NCBI GenBank assembly: GCA_023415305.1
Contig: JAEZKZ010000097.1
Coordinates: 1 to 26,122, forward strand
Direction: 5' to 3'
DNA length: 26,122 nucleotides
From: Bacillota bacterium
GTDB lineage: Bacteria > Bacillota > Clostridia > Acetivibrionales > DSM-1351
Part shown: piece after piece, positions 1 to 5,901 of the stretch
Position numbering within the stretch: position 1 is the first letter of the stretch
Layout: every line of letters starts with the position of its first letter
Program-made: the position numbers and the translations under genes
Notes under the pieces: model-generated
What the model was told of the DNA's origin: nothing
Seen by the model: only the letters and a program-made list of their open reading frames with translations
The model's database searches: none

Positions 1-120
1 TCAAGATGAGATATCCCACCGTAAGGGTAAGACCCCATGTAGACTACATGGTTGATAGGTCAAGAGTGTAAGTGCAGTAATGTATTAAGCTGATTGATAC
101 TAATAGGTCGAGGGTTTGAC
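1..120 (+). rRNA. rrl: 23S ribosomal RNA, 3' end (partial)
   Basis: The first 120 bases match the conserved 3' end of bacterial 23S rRNA from memory. They include the stretch ending in the direction of TGATTGATACTAATAGGTCG followed by AGGGTTTGACC, the 3' strand of the terminal helix. The gene starts before the window, so only the last part is present. The exact 3' end is uncertain by a few bases. The 120-base spacer before the 5S gene contains two perfect small inverted repeats, GGGAAT/ATTCCC at about 128-142 and the palindrome GTCCTTAAGGAC near 223-234, which may take part in precursor processing. Confidence 0.93.
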
Positions 121-243
121 CCAAAAAAGGGAATTAAATTCCCAACAGGTATTTCAAAAGTAGATGGTCTTAAAATCTATGAGTTAAAAGCTTCAAGTCT
201 TCTTAACTTCGATACATTATTTAGTCCTTAAGGACAAAAATTT

Positions 244-359
244 TCTGGTGGAAATGACGAGATGGCCACACCCGTTCCCATACCGAACACGGCAGTTAAG
301 CATCTCAGTGCTGATAATACTTGGCTGGAAACGGCCCGGGAAAGTAAGTCTCTGCCAGA
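244..359 (+). rRNA. rrf: 5S ribosomal RNA
   Basis: The sequence has the expected length (about 116 nt) and the hallmark core with CCCGTTCCCATACCGAACAC. The ends pair as in 5S helix I: TCTGG at 244-248 with CCAGA at 355-359. It lies directly downstream of the 23S gene, in the usual 23S-5S order, and a terminator follows within ten bases. This is therefore the last gene of the rRNA operon. Confidence 0.96.
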
Positions 360-367
360 TTTATATC

Positions 368-403
368 AAGGCCTTAAGCAGAAATGCTTGGGGTCTTGTT
401 GCG
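368..403 (+). terminator. rRNA operon terminator
   Basis: A 13-bp stem pairs AAGGCCTTAAGCA (368-380) with TGCTTGGGGTCTT (385-397) across a GAAA tetraloop, with three G-T wobbles. The tract after it (GTTGCGTTTG) is only moderately T-rich. Its position just after 5S and the strength of the stem make it the likely end of the rRNA transcript. Confidence 0.82.
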
Positions 404-742
404 TTTGAGGAAGAAAATTGAATTAATACTTTTTTGTTAACTCAGCACCATACAATAATTGTATTTATCTCCTTCACAGATTACGCTTTCTTGCTTGCTT
501 CTTCTTTTGCATATAACATCTGTTAGCATATTGGACAGAAATAATTTTCTGTTGCACTATCAACGATAATCTCAAAGGATGATCATTATCGTCGTTTAGC
601 AGTTCCCCGCCAAGGGAACATGGGCACCAGCAGTACTTCCTGTGTTTCAAACACGTACTGGTGCGGTTACTTTAGGTCTAAAGCCGGCGTGGACGGGTTA
701 CAGCTTTACTTCTCCAAGTATTAATAAAAAATATCTGCCAAA
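404..742. other. Gene-free region with a chain of five hairpins
   Basis: I find no convincing protein gene in these 339 bases. Five perfect or near-perfect short inverted repeats lie in a row: ACAGAA/TTCTGT (535-552), ACGATAAT/ATTATCGT (563-592), GTTCCC/GGGAAC (602-619), GCACCAG/CTGGTGC (624-664, with GTGTTT/AAACAC inside at 642-654) and CTTTAG/CTAAAG (670-683). This could be a structured RNA on either strand, the 3' region of the AraC transcript, or an eroded mobile element. A short open stretch on the plus strand (from about 600 to 735) has no start codon or family I recognise. Confidence 0.4.
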
Positions 743-1651
743 CTAAGGCAGGTATCCCCGGTTCAGTATTTGACGATGGCGTTCTCTGTATTGTAGCGGA
801 CTGATGTTCTCTTTCTTCTTAAATAAAGTATAAAAATAAGTCTCATTCTCAAAGCCTAAATCAACAGCTATCTCTTTAATACTTTTGTTTGTGTCAATCA
901 GGCTTTTTTTTGCACAGTTGATTTTACAATTATTTATATAATCAGTAACATTAACCCCCAATATTCGTTTAAATATATTGCATAAAAAGTTTGGGCTTAA
1001 CTCAGCCACTTTTGACAATTCCTGCAAGCTGATACTTTTTTGAAGGTTATTGTCAATATATTTCTTAACATTTATAACCTTGGGGTAGTTGGTGAGTATA
1101 GATCGACTGGGGCACTGCAGTACCCTTGATTTTGTCCACTCTGAATAGGTATGCATGAGAATCTGCATCAGAAATGTTCTTAGATAGAATTGACTTTTCC
1201 AACTATCATATAAGTAGTACTGGTACAAATTTCTAAAAATATCCTCAAGCATTGAGTCTTGTGGAAAATTCATTATATAAGGTAAATCATACTCTGTAGG
1301 ACACGTTAATGCACTAAATGTACCATTTATGTCATTTAAACAATCGGGCTCAGCATATTCACTTTCCTTTTCTGGTGAATATACAAAGTCAAATACTATT
1401 AAATAGCAATAGTAGGGCGGTATCCCCTGTACCTTCATACCGGGCCTCCGAAACAGCAAGTCCCCTTTTTTTACAGCTAACTTCGCACCTTCTGTAATGA
1501 TGTACCCTTCACCCCATAGAATCAGTTCCAACTCATACCACTTAACCTTGCGTTCTTCATATAAGGTACCGTATGGAGGACAATTTGTCTCGTTAGTATG
1601 ATTACACGATATAACCTTTGGGAAAATGTCATCTAGTTTAATAAGCTTCAT
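743..1651 (-). CDS. AraC family transcriptional regulator
   Basis: This 302-residue protein is a DNA-binding regulator. The C-terminal 100 residues (about 193-292) form the double helix-turn-helix of the AraC/XylS family. The first helix-turn-helix reads SLQELSKVAELSPNFLCNIF, and the second contains IKEIAVDLGFENETYFYTLFKK, ending in the usual SPLQYR. The N-terminal half (about 25-90) looks like the cupin-type sensor, with a KKGDLLFRRPG loop, so a small ligand, often a carbohydrate, probably controls it. The start has GGAGAG about ten bases upstream. It is divergent from the URO-D family gene across 173 bases and is its likely regulator. The ligand cannot be read from the sequence. Confidence 0.9.
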   Translation of the reverse strand: MKLIKLDDIFPKVISCNHTNETNCPPYGTLYEERKVKWYELELILWGEGYIITEGAKLAVKKGDLLFRRPGMKVQGIPPYYCYLIVFDFVYSPEKESEYAEPDCLNDINGTFSALTCPTEYDLPYIMNFPQDSMLEDIFRNLYQYYLYDSWKSQFYLRTFLMQILMHTYSEWTKSRVLQCPSRSILTNYPKVINVKKYIDNNLQKSISLQELSKVAELSPNFLCNIFKRILGVNVTDYINNCKINCAKKSLIDTNKSIKEIAVDLGFENETYFYTLFKKKENISPLQYRERHRQILNRGYLP

Positions 1652-1723
1652 AGTAATATGCTCTCCTCATTTTAATTATAACAACTTTGAGTAATATAGT
1701 GAAGTAACTATTAATTTATATAA

Positions 1724-1752
1724 TTGCTTAGATTCTAAGAATCAAATATTAT
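1724..1752 (+). promoter_or_regulatory. Promoter of the URO-D family gene with a palindrome in the spacer
   Basis: A -35 box TTGCTT (1724-1729) and a -10 box TATTAT (1747-1752) are separated by 17 bp. The spacer contains the inverted repeat GATTC-TAA-GAATC (1731-1743), a plausible operator. The leader downstream is about 65 nt. The assignment rests on matches to consensus only. Confidence 0.42.
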
Positions 1753-1824
1753 TGTATATAGATAATTAATAATAAAAATATCTATATTAAAATGAATTAA
1801 ATATTGAAGGAGGCGTAAATTAAG

Positions 1825-2856
1825 ATGGTACGTAAATCGTTAACTAGGGAAGAAGTTATTAATGTCATTGAACGTAAGGGTTCGTCAAAAATACCTGTAG
1901 TATTTTATAAATGGTGGGGTAATGGACTGGAAGGAAAATTAGGTCCGCAACTAAACGCTATGGCTGAACAATACCCAGATGATATTTTTACTGCATGGTA
2001 TAATGAACCCGGCTATGAAGTATCCTCAAATGGGAATAAATCTTATAGGTTAGGCTATAAGGATAATTATGATAGTGCGGAAAAGCATAGCATTAGTAAT
2101 TCAGCTGTATTGCTTCCCGATTGGTCAGATCTGGACAAGTTTCTGGAGGACTTTCCTGATCCTAATGAACCTGGAGTTTTTGATGAAGTAGAAAAATCTC
2201 TCTCCTTGGCTAATGGACGTTACAAACTAGGTTGTTGGTGGAGGTTGTTTCACGAGCGTTTTTGGACTATTCGCGGCATGGAAAACCTTATGATGGACTA
2301 CTATGACAATATGGATGAGCTAAAAATTATTGGTAATAAAATACTTGAATTTTCAAAAGTAATTGTTAATAGATACAAAGCTCTAGGCTTTGATGGGATT
2401 TTCACTTCGGACGATTTGGGTCATCAGACGGGTCCAATGATGTCGCCGTCAATATTTGAAGAGTTATACCTGCCGCTTTATAAGGATTTCATAGCACATG
2501 CTCATAATCAAGGAATGCACGTATTCCTTCATTCCTGCGGAGATAACACCAAGCTTATGGAATATCTAATTGAGGCTGGTCTAGATGTTTTCCATCCTGT
2601 TCAAAAGGGCTGTATGAACCAGCTTGAGACAGCTAAAACCTTTGGTGACCGTATTTCCTTCCTGGCCGGGGTTGATGTACAGCATCTGCTACCTGAAGGT
2701 ACTGTTGAAGAAGTAAAAAAGGGTGTACAAGAGTTGATTGATACCTTCTATAAACCTGAGGGCGGTTTGCTCCTTGCTATGGGTAATGGAATAATGCCTG
2801 GAACATCATTTGAGAATATTGAGGCAGCCTTTAAGGAAATGACTCTTTATAAATAA
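1825..2856 (+). CDS. Uroporphyrinogen decarboxylase (URO-D) family protein, methyltransferase-like
   Basis: The 343-residue protein has the URO-D/methylcobamide-methyltransferase barrel fold signature. HSCGD at 236-240 corresponds to the HxCG zinc motif of MtaA/CmuA-type methyltransferases, and PGTSFENIEAAF near 325-336 matches the conserved C-terminal block. It is not a HemE orthologue, because the HemE N-terminal RQAGRY motif is absent and no haem genes are nearby. In MtaA-type enzymes a third zinc-binding cysteine lies just before the PGT block; here that place reads GNGIMPG, with no cysteine. AAGGAGG at 1807-1813 supports this ATG. The gene stands alone opposite an AraC regulator. The substrate is unknown. 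Confidence 0.82.
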   Translation: MVRKSLTREEVINVIERKGSSKIPVVFYKWWGNGLEGKLGPQLNAMAEQYPDDIFTAWYNEPGYEVSSNGNKSYRLGYKDNYDSAEKHSISNSAVLLPDWSDLDKFLEDFPDPNEPGVFDEVEKSLSLANGRYKLGCWWRLFHERFWTIRGMENLMMDYYDNMDELKIIGNKILEFSKVIVNRYKALGFDGIFTSDDLGHQTGPMMSPSIFEELYLPLYKDFIAHAHNQGMHVFLHSCGDNTKLMEYLIEAGLDVFHPVQKGCMNQLETAKTFGDRISFLAGVDVQHLLPEGTVEEVKKGVQELIDTFYKPEGGLLLAMGNGIMPGTSFENIEAAFKEMTLYK

Positions 2857-3218
2857 TGAAGGACATGTTGTAAATACTAACAAAAGACTAAGTGCTCACA
2901 AAATGACATAAACAGCTTACCACTAAGGTGGGGTGTAGCTAGGGTCATTTTGAGGAACTTACATAATTACCTTTTTGCTCTTGAGGCCTTTGGCCTTGAG
3001 CGTAACAGCTTGAGACTTTCTTTATATTTCGGTTCAAATTAGTAAAAACGGGATAAAATTAATTCAAGGCTTTAATTCCTTAAGTATATGCCTATTTACT
3101 AACTACAGTAGAAAGAATTATTCTACGGGAAATAAGCTCAAGCATAAATATTTTAATGAGATCTATAAAGACGCTCTGTGACGTTTATATTAAAAACATG
3201 TTAACATAATCATATAAG
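2857..3218. other. Gene-free region with a nested hairpin after the URO-D gene
   Basis: No protein gene is visible. At 2899-2952 a perfect 9-bp stem (CAAAATGAC with GTCATTTTG) encloses AGCT/AGCT (2914-2917, 2937-2940) and CCAC/GTGG (2920-2923, 2928-2931) with a TAAG loop. A second hairpin pairs CTTGAGGCC (2980-2988) with GGCCTTGAG (2992-3000), with two wobbles. Neither is followed by a T-run, so they are not classical terminators. They may stabilise or process the 3' end of the URO-D mRNA. Confidence 0.45.
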
Positions 3219-3273
3219 ACAGCTTTTCTATGACATACTTATTTAATGCAAAGTGTCAAGAAAGCTGTTTTTG
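3219..3273 (+). terminator. Rho-independent terminator
   Basis: ACAGCTTT (3219-3226) pairs with AAAGCTGT (3261-3268), and TGACA with TGTCA inside it. A TTTTTG tract follows directly. It probably ends the transcript that starts at the URO-D gene, leaving a 3' untranslated region of about 360 nt. Confidence 0.7.
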
Positions 3274-3371
3274 TTATATTACAATATAAAATTACAGTAC
3301 TTTTTGTAGAATAAAAGATTTTCATTTTAATGATTATGTAATATAATATTAAAAGATTGTATTAATTTGGC

Positions 3372-3620
3372 ATAGATGCAGTTCCTTCATTCTTAAATGC
3401 AGTAGACTGGACTATACAGCGGAATTTCAATATTATTTGAATATTATGAGACAACAGATGTAACCTTAAGATACAAGTGGGAGTACTTCAGTATTCGGGT
3501 GGGTACACAACCAAGGTGCTTTATTGACACCTCTGCCTCGTAAAAGGCCATAGAGGTAATTATTTCTTCCAGTCGAAAGGTTTAAAGAATGGTAAAAAGT
3601 TCTTTAAGCTGATGCATTAT
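3372..3620 (+). ncRNA. Candidate structured RNA upstream of the SSB-like gene
   Basis: This gene-free stretch is rich in pairing. A closing helix joins ATA-G-ATGCA (3372-3380) with TGCATTAT (3613-3620). Inside are GAGTAC/GTATTC with a TTCA loop (3481-3496), AGGTG/CACCT (3514-3532), CCTCTGCCT/AGGC-CAT-AGAGG (3530-3556) and a 10-bp stem GTTTAAAGAA/TTCTTTAAGC (3580-3609). The second and third hairpins share bases 3530-3532, so they cannot both form fully. I do not recognise the class. It is not tmRNA, RNase P, SRP RNA or a cobalamin, TPP or c-di-GMP riboswitch by motif. Strand and ends are inferred from the downstream gene. Confidence 0.38.
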
Positions 3621-3784
3621 AAAGAAACAGACTTGAGATGTAAATAAGCTAGTTCTCTCAATATATTAAGCTCAGATAAAAAATAAGTTGGAAAAATATT
3701 CTAAATTGCATACTTATAGAATAAATATTACATTAGATAAATCAAAAGAGAGACACAACAGCAAAAGAGAGGAGTGGAGGGAAA

Positions 3785-4468
3785 ATGGTCGGGAATGTAA
3801 TAGAAAACAACGTAGTGACCATTTCAGGAAAAGTTGTTTCAGAGGTTGAATATAGCCACGAGGTCTATGGAGAGGGTTTTTATTCATTTTACTTGGATGT
3901 TCCTAGATTAAGCGACAGCAGCGATAAAATATCTGTTACATTTTCAGAACGTCTTGTGCCTAAAAGTAAACTGCAAATAGGTGTTTCCTTGGAAATAGAG
4001 GGTCAATTCAGATCCTATAACAGTTACAAAAGTGATTCTAATAAGCTCGTTCTGACTGTATTTGCCAGAGAATTGATCTTTACTGATGAAGAAAAAAGAA
4101 TAAAAAATCCAAACCAAATTTATTTAAACGGATATATATGTAAAAATCCGATATACAGGATGACACCATTCGGAAGAGAAATCACCGATATTCTTGTAGC
4201 AGTAAACAGGCCCTATAACAAATCAGATTACATACCATGCATAGCCTGGGGCAGAAATGCCAGATATTCTCAGAATCTTGAAATAGGTGATAACATCAAG
4301 ATTTGGGGAAGGATTCAGTCAAGGGAATATCAAAAAAAGCTTGAAAACGGTGAAACAATATCTAAAACTGCTTATGAAGTATCAGTGTCAAAAATGGAGA
4401 TTTCCGAGGAGACTCATAATAAGGAAGACGAAATTGATTCAGCTGATTCAAGTAATACGCAAGAATAA
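3785..4468 (+). CDS. SSB-like protein with two OB folds
   Basis: This 227-residue protein resembles the two-domain single-stranded DNA-binding proteins of Clostridia, not the canonical Ssb. The first half (about 10-100) looks like a divergent OB fold. The second (about 108-202) is closer to SSB, with IYLNGYICKNPIYRMTPFGREI, a YIPCIAWGRNA strand and GDNIKIWGRIQSREY. The C terminus is acidic and Ser/Asp-rich but lacks the DDIPF-type tip by which canonical SSB recruits partners. GGAGTGGAGGG sits just before the ATG. It is transcribed alone, with a terminator about 50 bases downstream. A role in single-stranded DNA binding is inferred from the fold. Confidence 0.75.
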   Translation: MVGNVIENNVVTISGKVVSEVEYSHEVYGEGFYSFYLDVPRLSDSSDKISVTFSERLVPKSKLQIGVSLEIEGQFRSYNSYKSDSNKLVLTVFARELIFTDEEKRIKNPNQIYLNGYICKNPIYRMTPFGREITDILVAVNRPYNKSDYIPCIAWGRNARYSQNLEIGDNIKIWGRIQSREYQKKLENGETISKTAYEVSVSKMEISEETHNKEDEIDSADSSNTQE

Positions 4469-4516
4469 ACAAACTTCGAAGATATAGCAAAAAGTTAATA
4501 TAGTTTTATACATATA

Positions 4517-4552
4517 ACAGACCTCAGTATATTATTTACTGGGGTCTGTTTG
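4517..4552 (+). terminator. Terminator after the SSB-like gene
   Basis: ACAGACCTCAGTA (4517-4529) pairs with TACTGGGGTCTGT (4537-4549) over 13 bp with one wobble, followed by a short TTTG tract. The T-run is weak but the stem is strong. Confidence 0.65.
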
Positions 4553-4777
4553 ACTATCATTTTCCTAAGTGGCAAAAAAAGCAGTCTTTATTACAATATC
4601 TCGCGACATAATGAATATATCTTATAAAGTTATAAAAGTGACAATTCGAGGGAAAAATTCACAATGTAGCGACTTGATATTAGAATGCATATTTTGAACA
4701 ATTTATATCAGCAAATAAACCAATCGGGGGCTGTTGAATCTGAATAAGATATATGGATGAAAGTGGTGGTTGTTCCT

Positions 4778-5176
4778 ATGCTGAAAAAAGGTGATGTAAT
4801 TCTAGTACTTCTAATAGTGTTTGGGATTTCATTGACAGTAATATGTAATAACGGAAATAGTACAGAAAGTCTTTCAAGCTGGGATAATTCAAAAAATCCG
4901 GAAAAAAAAGATGTTTACGCCATAATAAAAAAGGATGATAAAATTATCCGAAAAATTAACCTTTCTAGTCTTAAGGAGAGAGAGGTTATAAGAATATCAG
5001 GGCGATTTAATGAACTAATTGTTGCTGATCAGAAAAAAATCTGTTTCATGTCAGAAGACTGCCCTGACAGATTATGCACTAAATCTGGGTGGCTGAGCAA
5101 ACCTGGACAAATAGCCGTCTGCCTTCCAAGCAGAACCCTGATAAAGATAGTAAGAGGTAACAATAGTATGAAATAG
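4778..5176 (+). CDS. NusG domain II-containing membrane-anchored protein
   Basis: The protein (132 residues from this start) has one N-terminal membrane segment (VILVLLIVFGISLTVI) and a NusG-domain-II-like globular part. Its hallmark is the cysteine-containing block SEDCPDRLCTKSGWLSKPGQ followed by IAVCLPSRTLIKI. Proteins of this family sit next to Gx-transporter proteins in many Firmicutes, as here. They lack the NusG N-terminal domain, so they are not elongation factors. A longer start at 4757 is possible, but GTGGTGG lies at a better distance before the ATG at 4778. The three cysteines and the membrane anchor suggest an extracytoplasmic role, possibly redox-related; this is inference. Confidence 0.8.
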   Translation: MLKKGDVILVLLIVFGISLTVICNNGNSTESLSSWDNSKNPEKKDVYAIIKKDDKIIRKINLSSLKEREVIRISGRFNELIVADQKKICFMSEDCPDRLCTKSGWLSKPGQIAVCLPSRTLIKIVRGNNSMK

Positions 5177-5210
5177 TAGTACTTTGGATGGTGTGGTGAT
5201 ATAGAATAAA

Positions 5211-5741
5211 ATGTATTTAAAAAGAAATGCCAATATTAAGAAAGTCGCATTTATATCCATTTTGACAGCCCAGGCTATTGTTCTTGCTGTTGTAGAAAAC
5301 CGACTACCTGTATCCGTGGGTGTTTTGGGGATTGAGATTGGCCTTGCAAATATCATAACCTTGGTAAGTCTTGTCTTCTTCAGTTTTTACGATACAATAC
5401 TGATTGTACTGATCAGATGCGTTGTTGCATCGCTGTTAATGAGTGGTCAGGTGTTGTTTATGTTCAGTTTCTTTGGAGGGCTGTTAAGTGCAGTAATTAT
5501 GTGGTTTATGCTTAGATTTACGAGAAGATTTTTCAGCTTTATAGGAATCAGTATAGCAGGTTCAATTTCACATAGTATCGGTCAGATACTAGTAGCCTGC
5601 TTCATAATTAGTGATTTATCGGTGGTATCATATCTGCCGGTGCTCATGGTATCGAGCATTCTATATGGATGTTGTACAGGTATCTGCAGTACCTTTATGG
5701 TTAAGATGCTAAAAAAGTTGAATTTATTCGAATATATATAA
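5211..5741 (+). CDS. Gx transporter family membrane protein (HepS/heptaprenyl diphosphate synthase component I-like)
   Basis: This 176-residue protein is hydrophobic throughout, with about five membrane segments, and carries the family block VENRLPV...VGVLGIEIGLANIITLVSL near its N terminus. The family is annotated in databases either as heptaprenyl diphosphate synthase subunit I or as Gx transporter, because it is related to ECF-type substrate-binding (S) components. Its start lies 34 bases after the NusG-domain-II gene, so the two are probably one operon. The transported substrate is not known. Confidence 0.82.
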   Translation: MYLKRNANIKKVAFISILTAQAIVLAVVENRLPVSVGVLGIEIGLANIITLVSLVFFSFYDTILIVLIRCVVASLLMSGQVLFMFSFFGGLLSAVIMWFMLRFTRRFFSFIGISIAGSISHSIGQILVACFIISDLSVVSYLPVLMVSSILYGCCTGICSTFMVKMLKKLNLFEYI

Positions 5742-5814
5742 TGTCTTTATAAATACATTGCATTTAAATAGAGTTATTTAATAGAAAGTTCTGATTAACC
5801 AGAGCGTTGTTTAT

Positions 5815-5843
5815 TTGATATGTAGTTTACAAGTTGATATAAT
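5815..5843 (+). promoter_or_regulatory. Sigma-A type promoter of priA
   Basis: A -35 box TTGATA (5815-5820) and a perfect -10 box TATAAT (5838-5843) are separated by 17 bp. The start codon of priA is 59 bases beyond the -10 box. This is the best consensus promoter in the housekeeping block and may drive several genes downstream. Confidence 0.62.
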
Positions 5844-5901
5844 AAAACTCGGAATAAAGAACAATTAATAAGCAATAATAAATATTTTCCGGAGTGTAAA
5901 A

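Noticed and set aside
2980..3000. Terminator for a minus-strand transcript
   Set aside because: On the minus strand the GC-rich hairpin is followed by A residues and not a T-run.
4287..4487. 66-codon plus-strand frame inside the SSB-like gene
   Set aside because: It is an out-of-frame Lys-rich shadow of the second OB-fold coding sequence.
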